NCBI RefSeq assembly: GCF_039939195.1
Contig: NZ_JBDUUH010000007.1
Location: 186,001 to 250,000 of the forward strand
Length of the DNA stretch: 64,000 nt
From: Foliimonas ilicis
GTDB lineage: Bacteria > Pseudomonadota > Alphaproteobacteria > Rhizobiales > Rhizobiaceae
Direction of reading: 5' to 3'
The notes beneath the pieces are model-generated. The model worked only from the letters and a program-made list of their open reading frames with translations, ran no database searches and had not been told where the DNA came from. A program made the position numbers and the translations under genes. Shown here piece by piece: positions 7,692 to 17,006 of this stretch. How positions within the stretch are numbered: position 1 is the first letter of the stretch; every line of letters begins with the position of its first letter.

Positions 7692-8544
7692 CGCCCGTTT
7701 CCCGCAGCGCCGAACTGCCTTCCGGGTGGATTGCGCGGTCGGCCTCTTCCTTGCGTGCCGGATAGCCAGCGCCGCGCGGTTCTTTCGGCGAGAAATAATC
7801 GAGCGACGAAACCACGCCACGCAACACCTTCAACTCTGCCAGCGTGAAACCGGGCCGGGTCAGCACGGCTCGAACGGCATCGACCATACGCGGCTTCTTG
7901 GCCAGCGGGCGGAAGTAGCCACGCGTATCGAGTGCAGCCTCCAGATGCGCGAAAAGCCCGTGAAGCTGCTCTTTTGGCGCGGGGGTTATTTCCGGGCCGG
8001 AAAACGCCGTGTCCGTCTCGCGCTCCAGACCGGATTTCATCCACTCATAGGACATGAGCAGCGTTGCCTGCGCAATGTTCAATGAAGCGAAAGCCGGATT
8101 GACCGGAAAAGTCACGATTTCGTCAGCCAGACCGACTTCCTCGTTGAACAATCCGTATTTTTCGCGCCCGAAAAGAATGCCTGTCTGTTCGCCTGCGGTA
8201 AAACGCGTCCGCAATTCGCGAGCCGCATCGACCGGGCCGCGAACAGGCTTGAACCCGTCGCGCTCGCGCGCCGTCGTTGCAAACACGTAATTCAGATCGG
8301 CAATTGCCGACGGCAGATCTTCGAACACCGTCGCGCCGTCGATTACGTGGTCGGCCTTGCTGGCAACGGAGCGCGCCTTGTCGCTCGGCCAGCCATCGCG
8401 CGGCTTTACGAGGCGCAATTCCGACAAGCCGAAATTCGCCATGGCGCGTGCCACCATGCCGATGTTTTCACCGAGCTGCGGCTCGACCAATATTATGGCC
8501 GGGCCTTCGGCAATGAGTTTGCGGTCGCGATCCGTTCCAGCCAT
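7684..8544 (-). CDS. trmJ: TrmJ-like tRNA/rRNA 2'-O-methyltransferase (SPOUT family)
   Basis: This 286-residue SpoU/SPOUT methyltransferase of TrmH group 1 shows AIILVEPQLGENIGMVARAMANFG near the N-terminus. The trefoil-knot SAM-binding motifs ILFGREKYGL and SLNIAQATLLMSYEW follow. Close relatives methylate the ribose at tRNA position 32. The exact target cannot be read from the sequence. It is the first gene of a trmJ-murI pair. Confidence 0.88.
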   Translation of the reverse strand: MAGTDRDRKLIAEGPAIILVEPQLGENIGMVARAMANFGLSELRLVKPRDGWPSDKARSVASKADHVIDGATVFEDLPSAIADLNYVFATTARERDGFKPVRGPVDAARELRTRFTAGEQTGILFGREKYGLFNEEVGLADEIVTFPVNPAFASLNIAQATLLMSYEWMKSGLERETDTAFSGPEITPAPKEQLHGLFAHLEAALDTRGYFRPLAKKPRMVDAVRAVLTRPGFTLAELKVLRGVVSSLDYFSPKEPRGAGYPARKEEADRAIHPEGSSALRETGDE

Positions 8545-8621
8545 TTATCCGTTCCGTGTCTTCGTCGGTTCCCTTGCATAGTTCCGGCCAAAACGGAACA
8601 GCACATACAGGAAGCTTGAGT

Positions 8622-8650
8622 TTGCGAAGGGGAAAAGCCTTTGCTATACG
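8622..8650 (+). promoter_or_regulatory. Candidate housekeeping promoter of icd
   Basis: TTGCGA (8622-8627), 17 bases, then TATACG (8645-8650), 56 bases upstream of the icd start codon. This is a good sigma-70-like match for an alphaproteobacterium. Confidence 0.55.
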
Positions 8651-8706
8651 GCCTCTAGCAATCCTTAGGACCTTCGTGTCCTTCCCACAAAAAGCGAGGC
8701 ATTTTC

Positions 8707-9921
8707 ATGGCGAAGATCAAGGTGGAAAATCCGGTCGTCGAACTCGACGGCGACGAGATGACCCGCATCATCTGGCAGTTCATCAAGGACAAGCTGATCC
8801 ATCCTTATCTCGACATCGATCTCAAATATTACGATCTCGGCGTTGAAAGCCGCGATGCGACCGGCGATCAGATCACGATCGACTCGGCAAATGCCATCAA
8901 GAAATACGGCGTCGGCGTAAAATGCGCGACCATCACGCCGGACGAGCAGCGCGTCGAGGAATTCAAGCTGAAGAAGATGTGGAAGTCGCCGAACGGCACG
9001 ATCCGCAACATTCTCGGCGGCACGATCTTCCGCGAACCGATCATCATGAAGAACGTCCCTCGCCTCGTTCCGGGCTGGACGCAGCCGATCATCGTCGGCC
9101 GTCACGCTTTCGGCGACCAGTATCGTGCGACCGATTTCCGCTTCCCCGGCAAGGGCAAGCTGACGATCAAGTTCGTTGGCGAAGATGGCCAGACGATCGA
9201 GCACGAAGTGTTCGACGCGCCGTCCTCCGGCGTCGCGATGGCCATGTACAATCTGGACGATTCGATCCGCGAATTCGCCCGCGCCTCGCTGAACTACGGC
9301 CTGCTGCGCAGCTACCCGGTCTATTTGTCGACCAAGAACACCATCCTCAAGGTCTATGACGGCCGCTTCAAAGACATCTTCCAGGAAGTCTACGAGGCCG
9401 AGTTTGAAGCGCAGTTCAAGGAAAAGAAGATCTGGTACGAGCATCGCCTGATCGACGATATGGTCGCTTCCAGCCTGAAATGGTCGGGCGGTTACGTCTG
9501 GGCATGTAAGAACTACGACGGCGACGTGCAGTCGGACACGGTCGCACAGGGCTTCGGCTCGCTCGGCCTGATGACCTCCGTGCTCATGACGCCAGATGGC
9601 AAGACGGTCGAAGCGGAAGCCGCTCACGGCACCGTTACGCGTCACTATCGCCAGCATCAGAAGGGCGAGGAAACCTCGACCAACTCGATCGCTTCGATCT
9701 TCGCATGGACCCGCGGCCTCGCGCATCGCGCCAAGCTCGACAACAATGCAGACCTCAAGCGTTTCGCCGACACTCTGGAGCGCGTCTGCATCCAGACCGT
9801 CGAATCGGGCCACATGACCAAGGATCTGTCGCTGCTCATCGGCCCCGATCAGCCTTGGCTCTCGACCACCGGCTTCCTCGACAAGATCGACGAGAATTTG
9901 CAGAAGGCGATGTCGGCCTGA
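8707..9921 (+). CDS. icd: NADP-dependent isocitrate dehydrogenase
   Basis: This 404-residue homodimeric enzyme is of the eukaryote-like type II subfamily found in Rhizobiales. It starts MAKIKVENPVVELDGDEMTR, and the substrate and metal loops include TIDSANA, SPNGTIRN and NYDGDVQSD. It oxidises isocitrate to 2-oxoglutarate in the TCA cycle and yields NADPH. The Shine-Dalgarno AGCGAGG lies just upstream, and a strong terminator follows. Confidence 0.97.
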   Translation: MAKIKVENPVVELDGDEMTRIIWQFIKDKLIHPYLDIDLKYYDLGVESRDATGDQITIDSANAIKKYGVGVKCATITPDEQRVEEFKLKKMWKSPNGTIRNILGGTIFREPIIMKNVPRLVPGWTQPIIVGRHAFGDQYRATDFRFPGKGKLTIKFVGEDGQTIEHEVFDAPSSGVAMAMYNLDDSIREFARASLNYGLLRSYPVYLSTKNTILKVYDGRFKDIFQEVYEAEFEAQFKEKKIWYEHRLIDDMVASSLKWSGGYVWACKNYDGDVQSDTVAQGFGSLGLMTSVLMTPDGKTVEAEAAHGTVTRHYRQHQKGEETSTNSIASIFAWTRGLAHRAKLDNNADLKRFADTLERVCIQTVESGHMTKDLSLLIGPDQPWLSTTGFLDKIDENLQKAMSA

Positions 9922-9950
9922 TTTTTCAACAGCATATTTCGCGTTATTGA

Positions 9951-9980
9951 AAAAGGGCGGCCTGGTGGCTGCCCTTTTTT
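9951..9980 (+). terminator. Rho-independent terminator of icd
   Basis: A 12-bp stem (AAAAGGGCGGCC/GGCTGCCCTTTT, one G-U pair) with loop TGGT is followed by a T-run, 29 bases after the icd stop. Confidence 0.9.
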
Positions 9981-10044
9981 CGTAATTGCATCGAACTTTT
10001 TGCGACCCGAACCATTTTGTTATGGTGTAAAATCAGGAGCTATC

Positions 10045-10410
10045 ATGTTCGCTAGAAAATTTTCTGCCGCCCTTCTAATCTCCGGCTTGTTTGCAGGCAC
10101 TGCCCTTGCCCAGGGTGCCTTGGTGGAGATCGAGGACAATGTGCAGGTATCCGCATTCAGCGCGACCGCAGATCAGGTCGATGATTGGAATGTCTACGCA
10201 GCGGACGGCACCAAGATTGGCGACATAGAAGAAGTCGTCGGTACGGCTGCAAACACGCCAACCGCACTCGTCGTCGATTTCGACGGCAAAGGCGGTTATG
10301 CCGACCGGGACGTCGTGATCCCGTTCGATCAGTTTACCAAGCAGAATGACAGGCTCGTGCTGAACGCGGACGCCGCAGCGGTCGGCGCAATGCCGGTTTG
10401 GAACGACTAA
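10045..10410 (+). CDS. Secreted PRC-barrel domain protein
   Basis: This 121-residue protein starts MFARKFSAALLISGLFAG. A Sec signal peptide should be cleaved after ALA (about residue 22). The mature part has a PRC-barrel pattern (DDWNVYAADGTKIGDIEEVVG ... VVIPFDQF). PRC-barrel proteins of this periplasmic type are common in Rhizobiales and their role is unclear. The start is set at the ATG following AGGAGC rather than the earlier codon at 10000. Confidence 0.82.
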   Translation: MFARKFSAALLISGLFAGTALAQGALVEIEDNVQVSAFSATADQVDDWNVYAADGTKIGDIEEVVGTAANTPTALVVDFDGKGGYADRDVVIPFDQFTKQNDRLVLNADAAAVGAMPVWND

Positions 10411-10427
10411 CTTACGTTGTCAGTTTA

Positions 10428-10459
10428 ATAAAAAGGCCGCCAAATTGGCGGCCTTTTTA
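10428..10459. terminator. Bidirectional terminator between PRC-barrel gene and alaS
   Basis: AAAAAGGCCGCC/GGCGGCCTTTTT with loop AAATT. T-runs occur in both directions, so it serves the converging PRC-barrel gene (+) and alaS (-). Confidence 0.9.
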
Positions 10460-10485
10460 TTTGAATTTCGCTCTTCGTCTTTATA

Positions 10486-13146
10486 TCAGCCTGCTAGCAC
10501 CGCACGCACTGCATCGACCGCATCTTGGGCCTTGGTACCATCAGGGCCGCCAGCCTGCGCCATATCGGCACGTCCACCGCCGCCCTGCCCGCCAAGTGCT
10601 GCTGAAGCGATGCGGACGAGTTCGACGGCACTGAATTTCTCCGTCAAATCTGCGGTAACGGCAACGACGACGCTTGCTTTCTCATCCTCGCCAACGCCGA
10701 CGAAGACGACGACACCTGAACCGACCGACTTCTTTGCATCGTCAGCAAGCGGCTTCAAATCCTTCGGAGAAACGCCAGAGACGACACGTCCGAGGAAGCC
10801 TACACCGGCTACCGTCTCGCCTTCGCTTGGTGCACCGCCAGCCCCGCCGCCGAGTGCGAGTTTCTTGCGCGCGTCGGTCAGTTCTTTTTCGAGCTTGCGG
10901 CGCTCATCGACCAGCGCCTCGACGCGTGCCAGCGCGTCGGATGGCGACACTTTAAGTGCGGCGGCGACCGATTTCAGCCTGCGGTCCTGTTCGTCCAGAT
11001 GCTTGCGTGCGTCCTCACCGGTCAGCGCTTCGATGCGGCGGACGCCAGCGGCAACCGCGCTTTCTCCAAGCAGCCGCACGAAACCGATGTCGCCGGTGGC
11101 GCCGACATGTGTGCCACCGCAGAGCTCGACGGAGTAAGGCTTTCCGGAATCGTCACCAGAGGGCACCTTGCCCATCGAGACGACACGAACCTCATCGCCA
11201 TATTTTTCGCCGAATAGTGCCATCGCGCCTTCGGCAATAGCATCATCGACGCTCATCAACCGCGTCGTGACAGGGCTGTTCTGAACGATGATCTGGTTGG
11301 CGATCTCTTCGATCCGCTCAAGTTCGGCAGCCGAAATCGGCTTCGGATGCGAAAAATCGAAGCGCAGTCTTTCGGGTGCCACGAGCGATCCCTTCTGCGC
11401 GACATGGGTTCCGAGCACTTCGCGCAAGGCTTCGTGCACGAGATGCGTGGCGGAGTGGTTGGAACGCAGCCGCGTGCGGCGTGCCGAATTGACCTTCAAC
11501 TCCACCTCGGCACCGGTTTTTACACTACCGCTGACAACGTTGCCGTAATGCACGAAAAGCCCGTCGCCCTTCTTCAGCGTATCGGTGATCTCTATCGAGA
11601 AATCATCGCCTTCGATCGTGCCGGTGTCACCCATCTGTCCACCTGATTCGCCATAGAACGGCGTCTGGTTGACGACCACGCCGATCGCATCGCCTTGTGC
11701 AGCGCTATCGACTTCAGAACCGTCCTTGATCAGTGCCAGAACGACGCCTTCGGCCTGTTCGGTGTCGTAGCCCAGGAATTCGGTCACGCCTGCCTTGTCC
11801 TTCACGGAGAACCAGACTTTTTCGGTCGCGGCGTCGCCGGAGCCGGACCAGTTGGCGCGCGCTTCGGCTTTCTGACGCTGCATTGCGGCGTTGAAGCCGT
11901 CCAGATCTACCGTCACATCGCGCTGGCGAAGTGCGTCCTGCGTGAGATCGAGCGGGAAACCGTAGGTGTCGTAAAGCTTGAAGGCTGTCTCGCCGTCCAG
12001 CCGATCACCCTTGCCAAGATTTTCGCTGGCATCGTTCAGAAGCGTCAGGCCGCGCGCGAGCGTCTTGCGGAAACGGGTCTCCTCAAGCTTCAGCGTTTCG
12101 GTGATCAGCGCCTGACCACGGATAAGCTCGGGATAAGCCTGCCCCATCTCGCGCACCAGCGCCGGAACCAGACGCCAGATCAATGGCTGTTCGGCACCAA
12201 GCAACTGCGCATGGCGCATGGCGCGGCGCATGATCCGGCGCAGCACGTAGCCGCGGCCCTCATTCGACGGCAGAACACCATCGGCAATCAGGAAGCTCGA
12301 TGCACGCAGATGGTCGGCGATGATGCGATGGCTCGCGCGGTTCTTGCCCTCTGCCTTTACGCCGGTCGCTTCCTCAGAGGCGCGGATCAGCGCGCGGAAG
12401 AGATCGATGTCGTAATTGTCGTGCTCGCCCTGAAGGACGGCGGCGACGCGCTCAAGGCCCATGCCGGTATCGATGGATGGACGGGGCAGCGCGACCCGCT
12501 CTTCCTTCGACAGTTGCTCGAACTGCATGAAGACGAGGTTCCATATTTCAATGAACCGATCGCCATCCTCATCGGCGCTGCCCGGAGGACCACCGAAAAT
12601 GTTTTCGCCATGATCGAAAAAGATTTCCGAGCACGGACCGCACGGACCCGTATCGCCCATCGCCCAGAAATTATCGCTGGTCGCGATGCGAATGATACGA
12701 TCATCGGAAAGGCCCGCAATTTTCTTCCAGTAATCCGCAGCCTCGTCATCGGTATGATAGACCGTGACGAGAAGCTTATCCTTGGGAAGGCCGAATTCCT
12801 TGGTCAGCAGGTTCCAAGCGAGTTCGATCGCGTTTTCTTTGAAGTAATCGCCGAACGAGAAATTGCCGAGCATCTCGAAAAAGGTGTGGTGACGTGCGGT
12901 GTAGCCGACATTGTCGAGGTCGTTGTGCTTACCACCCGCACGAACGCATTTCTGCGAGGTCGTAGCGCGCGAATAGTTTCTGGTCTCCAGACCCGTAAAC
13001 ACGTTCTTGAACTGCACCATGCCGGCGTTGACGAACATGAGGGTCGGATCGTTACGCGGAACGAGCGGGCTCGATGGCACGACTTCGTGGCCATTCTTGC
13101 GGAAATAGTCGAGAAAAGTCGACCGGATTTCGTTTACGCCGCTCAT
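10486..13146 (-). CDS. alaS: Alanyl-tRNA synthetase
   Basis: This 886-residue class II synthetase has normal length. It begins MSGVNEIRSTFLDYFRKNGH, which is the canonical start; the 17 extra upstream codons are not needed. The catalytic core is followed by the editing domain with HSATHLVHEAL and CGGTHVGATGDIG, the zinc-binding HxxxH and CxxxH motifs that clear Ser- and Gly-tRNAAla. A C-Ala domain rich in glycine follows. A free-standing editing homologue of this domain is encoded at 46299-47042. Confidence 0.98.
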   Translation of the reverse strand: MSGVNEIRSTFLDYFRKNGHEVVPSSPLVPRNDPTLMFVNAGMVQFKNVFTGLETRNYSRATTSQKCVRAGGKHNDLDNVGYTARHHTFFEMLGNFSFGDYFKENAIELAWNLLTKEFGLPKDKLLVTVYHTDDEAADYWKKIAGLSDDRIIRIATSDNFWAMGDTGPCGPCSEIFFDHGENIFGGPPGSADEDGDRFIEIWNLVFMQFEQLSKEERVALPRPSIDTGMGLERVAAVLQGEHDNYDIDLFRALIRASEEATGVKAEGKNRASHRIIADHLRASSFLIADGVLPSNEGRGYVLRRIMRRAMRHAQLLGAEQPLIWRLVPALVREMGQAYPELIRGQALITETLKLEETRFRKTLARGLTLLNDASENLGKGDRLDGETAFKLYDTYGFPLDLTQDALRQRDVTVDLDGFNAAMQRQKAEARANWSGSGDAATEKVWFSVKDKAGVTEFLGYDTEQAEGVVLALIKDGSEVDSAAQGDAIGVVVNQTPFYGESGGQMGDTGTIEGDDFSIEITDTLKKGDGLFVHYGNVVSGSVKTGAEVELKVNSARRTRLRSNHSATHLVHEALREVLGTHVAQKGSLVAPERLRFDFSHPKPISAAELERIEEIANQIIVQNSPVTTRLMSVDDAIAEGAMALFGEKYGDEVRVVSMGKVPSGDDSGKPYSVELCGGTHVGATGDIGFVRLLGESAVAAGVRRIEALTGEDARKHLDEQDRRLKSVAAALKVSPSDALARVEALVDERRKLEKELTDARKKLALGGGAGGAPSEGETVAGVGFLGRVVSGVSPKDLKPLADDAKKSVGSGVVVFVGVGEDEKASVVVAVTADLTEKFSAVELVRIASAALGGQGGGGRADMAQAGGPDGTKAQDAVDAVRAVLAG

Positions 13147-13277
13147 GTCATTGCCTTTGTGAAAAGCCCGCCATCGAAAAAGGCGGAAATTGGACATGGC
13201 CTTTTAACGTCAGCGCCCGAACCTGTCCAGAAACAGCACGCAACAACGCTGAATCGAAATTCAGTGCCCGCGCCATG

Positions 13278-13309
13278 AAAAAAGCCGCCGGACGAAACCG
13301 GCGGCTTTG
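13278..13309 (-). terminator. Rho-independent terminator of recA
   Basis: On the minus strand AAAGCCGCCGG/CCGGCGGCTTT with loop TTTCGT is followed by TTTTTT. It lies just beyond the recA stop and separates recA from alaS. Confidence 0.92.
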
Positions 13310-13329
13310 AAAAGGGAAACCAGTGAAAT

Positions 13330-14430
13330 TTACTGATTTGCCGCGTCGTCGAAACCTTCACTCGGGCCTTCATCTACGGAGCGGTCCTCTTCAAGGAACT
13401 TCTCGGCTATAAGCCCGGCGTTCTGACGAAGCGCCAGTTCGATCTCGCGCGCCGTGTCGGGATTTTCCTTGAGGAAGGTCTTCGCATTTTCACGGCCCTG
13501 CCCGAGACGCTGCGAATTATACGAGAACCATGCGCCCGACTTCTCGACCACACCAGCTTTGACGCCAAGGTCGACCAGTTCGCCCGTCTTGGAAACGCCT
13601 TCGCCATACATGATGTCGAATTCGACGACCTTGAAGGGCGGCGCAAGCTTGTTCTTCACGACCTTGACGCGGGTCTGGTTGCCGACGACCTCGTCGCGAT
13701 CCTTGACCGAACCGATGCGGCGAATATCGAGACGAACCGACGCATAGAACTTCAGCGCGTTCCCGCCGGTAGTCGTTTCCGGCGAACCGAACATAACGCC
13801 GATCTTCATGCGGATCTGGTTGATGAAGATGACCATCGTATTCGAACGAGAGATCGAAGCGGTAAGCTTGCGCAGCGCCTGGCTCATCAGACGAGCCTGA
13901 AGACCCGGCAGCGAATCGCCCATCTCGCCTTCGATTTCAGCACGCGGTGTGAGTGCGGCAACCGAATCGACCACCAGCACATCAATCGCACCGGAACGAA
14001 CCAGCGTGTCGCAGATTTCCAGAGCCTGCTCGCCGGTGTCGGGCTGAGAGATCAGGAGGTTTTCGAGATCGACGCCGAGCTTGCGCCCATAAACCGGGTC
14101 CAGCGCATGTTCCGCATCGACGAAGGCGCAAATGCCGCCCTTTTTCTGCGCTTCTGCCACCGTGTGCAGCGCAAGGGTCGTCTTGCCCGAGCTTTCAGGC
14201 CCGTAAATTTCAACGATACGGCCACGCGGCAAACCACCGACGCCGAGAGCAATGTCGAGCCCGAGCGAACCGGTCGGGACCGTTTCGATCTCGACGATCT
14301 TTTCGTTGGCGCCGAGCCGCATGATCGAGCCCTTGCCGAAAGCACGCTCGATCTGCGAGAGCGCGGCATCCAGAGCCTTAGATTTGTCCACCGATTTTTC
14401 CTCTACAAGCCGCAATGAATTCTGAGCCAT
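13330..14430 (-). CDS. recA: Recombinase RecA
   Basis: This 366-residue protein has Walker A GPESSGKT at residues 77-84 and the conserved segments LLISQPDTGEQALEI, INQIRMKIGVMFGSPETTTGG and an acidic C-terminus. It forms filaments on single-stranded DNA, drives strand exchange and promotes LexA self-cleavage. Two SOS-box-like sequences lie in the 280-bp upstream region, consistent with LexA control. Length and sequence are entirely typical. Confidence 0.98.
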   Translation of the reverse strand: MAQNSLRLVEEKSVDKSKALDAALSQIERAFGKGSIMRLGANEKIVEIETVPTGSLGLDIALGVGGLPRGRIVEIYGPESSGKTTLALHTVAEAQKKGGICAFVDAEHALDPVYGRKLGVDLENLLISQPDTGEQALEICDTLVRSGAIDVLVVDSVAALTPRAEIEGEMGDSLPGLQARLMSQALRKLTASISRSNTMVIFINQIRMKIGVMFGSPETTTGGNALKFYASVRLDIRRIGSVKDRDEVVGNQTRVKVVKNKLAPPFKVVEFDIMYGEGVSKTGELVDLGVKAGVVEKSGAWFSYNSQRLGQGRENAKTFLKENPDTAREIELALRQNAGLIAEKFLEEDRSVDEGPSEGFDDAANQ

Positions 14431-14489
14431 GATACATCACCCCTTGCTCGTCAATGAAGTCCGGTAAGCTCCGGAAACCTTTTTCTTTT

Positions 14490-14570
14490 GTACCCATTTT
14501 GTTCTATTTTTGCAATAGCACTCAAGATATTGAAAATAAACAATTATTCGATTTTGTTCTATTTTTGTCT
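14490..14570 (-). promoter_or_regulatory. Putative duplicated LexA (SOS) boxes upstream of recA
   Basis: The alphaproteobacterial SOS box is GTTC-N7-GTTC. On the + strand GTAC-N7-GTTC is at 14490-14504 and GTTC-N7-GTCT at 14556-14570, each with limited mismatch. A 16-base direct repeat (TTTTGTTCTATTTTTG) occurs at 14497-14512 and 14552-14567, five to six helical turns apart. The region is strongly AT-rich. LexA binding is inferred. Confidence 0.6.
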
Positions 14571-14709
14571 TCGCACCGCTCGATAAATCCCGAAACCTGC
14601 TTCGAAGCGGATACTCACAAATTCCGCCACAAAGCCGATTCGCTCAATCATGTTGCCCGGCCGGGTCAGTCTACGTAAGGTCCGGCGTGTTCGTTCACGG
14701 AATTTTGCC

Positions 14710-15681
14710 ATGACACTTCCCCTTCTTCTGACCGTTGGCGGCGCGCATATCGACCGGCGCGGACAGGTTTCGGGCGCCTATATTCCAGGTGCTTCTAACC
14801 CCGGCACCATGATGGAAGATGTCGGCGGTGGTGGTTTCAATGCGCTGCGCTGCGCGGTGCAGCGCGAAGTGCGGGGCACATTGATCTCGGTTCGCGGCGG
14901 CGATTCTGCGGGAGAATCCGTGTCCAAGGCAGCCGAAGCAGCCGGAATCACCGATCACTCGGTGGTTTTTCTGGATCGGGCGACACCTTCTTACACGGCG
15001 CTGCTCGACGAGAATGGCGATGTGATCGCCGCACTTGCCGATATGAGCCTCTACGACCTCGCTTTTCCCAAGCAGATGCGGCGCGCAAAGCTGCGTGAGG
15101 CGGTCGATGCGGCGGACGCCATCCTGTGCGATGCCAATCTTCCCGCCAAAGCGGTGGAGGCGCTGACAGCGCTTGCCGGAGAAAAGCCGGTTTTCGCGAT
15201 TGGCGTATCGCCCGCCAAGATCGTGCGTTTTTCAGGTGCTCTGGACAGGCTTTCCTGCCTCTTCATGAACGGGCGCGAGGCGGCAGCTCTGACGCATTAT
15301 AGTGGGACAGACGCAGCCGAACTTGTGGAAGCCTTGCGTGAAAGCGGCTTGAAACGCGGCGTCGTCACATCCGGCGCCGACGCGATGATCGCGTTTGATG
15401 CGGATGGCGTGTTTTCGCTTACGCCGCCCGCGCCGCGCATTGTTGAAGATGTAACAGGCGCCGGAGACGCGCTGGCCGGCGCTACAAGTGCTGCCCTGAT
15501 GCGCGGCCTGCCGTTTCGCGCAGCACTTCGCGAAGGCGTGGCGGCAAGCCTGCTGGCGCTCGAAGATCGCTCTGCCGCACCCAAAATGTCACGCCAGGCA
15601 TTTGAAGCAGTTCTGGCTCTTGTACCGGAGGCTGCGAGCCTGCAAGAGGAAGCGCAATTCGGAGAGACCAATGACGCCTGA
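14710..15681 (+). CDS. psuK: PfkB-family sugar kinase, probable pseudouridine kinase
   Basis: This 323-residue ribokinase-fold protein has the C-terminal PfkB signature DVTGAGDALAGA, with the catalytic Asp and anion-hole Gly. The N-terminal GGGGFNALRCA segment contacts substrate. The downstream psuG overlaps by 11 bases, so the substrate is most likely pseudouridine, phosphorylated at the 5' position before PsuG cleaves the C-C glycosidic bond. The start MTLPLLLTVGG is chosen because the upstream 20 codons are outside the fold. Confidence 0.88.
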   Translation: MTLPLLLTVGGAHIDRRGQVSGAYIPGASNPGTMMEDVGGGGFNALRCAVQREVRGTLISVRGGDSAGESVSKAAEAAGITDHSVVFLDRATPSYTALLDENGDVIAALADMSLYDLAFPKQMRRAKLREAVDAADAILCDANLPAKAVEALTALAGEKPVFAIGVSPAKIVRFSGALDRLSCLFMNGREAAALTHYSGTDAAELVEALRESGLKRGVVTSGADAMIAFDADGVFSLTPPAPRIVEDVTGAGDALAGATSAALMRGLPFRAALREGVAASLLALEDRSAAPKMSRQAFEAVLALVPEAASLQEEAQFGETNDA

Positions 15682-16588
15682 AACCGCCCGCCCCTTCATC
15701 GATATCCATGCGCCGGTCGCCGAAGCGCTCGCGGCTGGAAAGCCAGTTGTTGCGCTGGAAAGCACGATCATCACGCATGGCATGCCGTTCCCAGACAATG
15801 CGACGATGGCGGGCAATGTAGAGCGTATCATTGCCGAGGAAGGCGCGGTCCCGGCAACGATTGCGGTCGTGGGCGGCCGTATCAAGATCGGCCTTTCCGA
15901 AGCAGAGCGCGAGGCGCTGGCGCAGGAGCAAGGCGCGATGAAGCTTTCGCGCGCAGATCTGGCGTTCGCCGTTTCGCAAAAGCGCACCGGCGGCACGACT
16001 GTCGCCGCAACAATGATTGCAGCGCATCTCGCAGGCATACGCGTATTCGCGACCGGCGGCATTGGCGGCGTTCACAAGGGCGCGGAAAAGACCTTCGACA
16101 TCTCGGCCGATCTCGATGAATTGTCGCAGACGCCCGTCATCGTTGTTTCAGCCGGCGCAAAAGCTATCCTAGACATCGAAAAGACGCTGGAAGTTCTGGA
16201 AACGCGCGGCGTGCCGGTCGTTGCTTACGGTTCGGATGTGGTGCCCGCCTTCTGGTCGCGCAGCTCGCCATTTGCTGCGCCCCTGCGTCTCGATACGGCA
16301 GAAGCGATCGCGAATTTTTATGCGACCCGTGCAGCGCTCGGCATAAAGGGCGGCATGCTGATTACCAATCCGGTGCCGGAAGCATCCGAAATCGTGCCCG
16401 AAATCATGGCCGAACATATCGCGAAGGCGCAAAAAGCCGCCGACGAGCAGAAAATTTCAGGCAAGGCTGTGACGCCGTTCCTGCTGGCGAAAATCCTCGA
16501 ATTGACGAATGGCGAGAGCCTGAAGACCAATATCGCGCTGGTCGAAAACAATGCGCGGCTTGCCGCCAAGATCGCACGCGCGCTTTAG
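15671..16588 (+). CDS. psuG: Pseudouridine-5'-phosphate glycosidase
   Basis: This 305-residue PsuG has the diagnostic segments ALESTIITHGMPFPDN near the N-terminus, RTGGTTVAATMIAAHLAGI, FATGGIGGVHKG and PVVAYGSDVVPAFW. It splits pseudouridine 5'-phosphate into uracil and ribose 5-phosphate with a divalent metal. The 11-base overlap with psuK points to translational coupling. Together the pair recycles pseudouridine from RNA turnover. Confidence 0.95.
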   Translation: MTPETARPFIDIHAPVAEALAAGKPVVALESTIITHGMPFPDNATMAGNVERIIAEEGAVPATIAVVGGRIKIGLSEAEREALAQEQGAMKLSRADLAFAVSQKRTGGTTVAATMIAAHLAGIRVFATGGIGGVHKGAEKTFDISADLDELSQTPVIVVSAGAKAILDIEKTLEVLETRGVPVVAYGSDVVPAFWSRSSPFAAPLRLDTAEAIANFYATRAALGIKGGMLITNPVPEASEIVPEIMAEHIAKAQKAADEQKISGKAVTPFLLAKILELTNGESLKTNIALVENNARLAAKIARAL

Positions 16589-16590
16589 CC

Positions 16591-16908
16591 TTACTTCTTG
16601 GCGCGCAGCGTTGCCTCATAGGCTTTGCGCGTCCAGATCGTCATTTCCTCGGGGTCGTCATAAGCGGCTTCGGGGATCGACCAATAGGGCATGACGATTG
16701 GCTTTTTCTTGCCCTCATAGGCCCATTGCCGCGCGCCCGCGTCGGCAAATTCGCCTTGGCTCTCGGCGTCCGCTTTCAGCAAAACCTCGCCATCCACCTC
16801 AAGCGCGACGATCAGGCCTTGGTGGTAAATGCCCTTGCCGCCGAACATGCGTCTGATGGTGATTGGTCCGAGGCCGGAAAACATGTCGGCAATGTCGTCA
16901 TTCGTCAT
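16591..16908 (-). CDS. TfoX N-terminal domain family protein
   Basis: This 105-residue protein matches the TfoX_N fold: MFSGLGPITIRRMFGGKGIYHQGLIVALEVDGEVLLKAD near the start, ending YEATLRAKK. In gammaproteobacteria TfoX regulates competence, but stand-alone TfoX_N proteins in Rhizobiales have no proven role. It converges with psuG, 2 bases apart. The start MTNDDIADMF follows a GGAAG Shine-Dalgarno. Confidence 0.82.
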   Translation of the reverse strand: MTNDDIADMFSGLGPITIRRMFGGKGIYHQGLIVALEVDGEVLLKADAESQGEFADAGARQWAYEGKKKPIVMPYWSIPEAAYDDPEEMTIWTRKAYEATLRAKK

Positions 16909-17006
16909 GGGCGCTTCCTTTCCTGCACGATATTCCGTCAAAAAGCTTCTGGCCAGAAACCTTGTTCCAGCTCCGGCGTTTTCATCCAAACACGGAAGGA
17001 TACAGA

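Noticed and set aside
8665..9813. 382-codon open frame antisense to icd
   Set aside because: Shadow of a confident gene; no ribosome site and no known domain.
11695..13278. 527-codon open frame antisense to alaS
   Set aside because: It lies wholly opposite a confident synthetase gene, has no recognisable domain or ribosome site, and follows from the GC-rich third-codon bias of the real gene.
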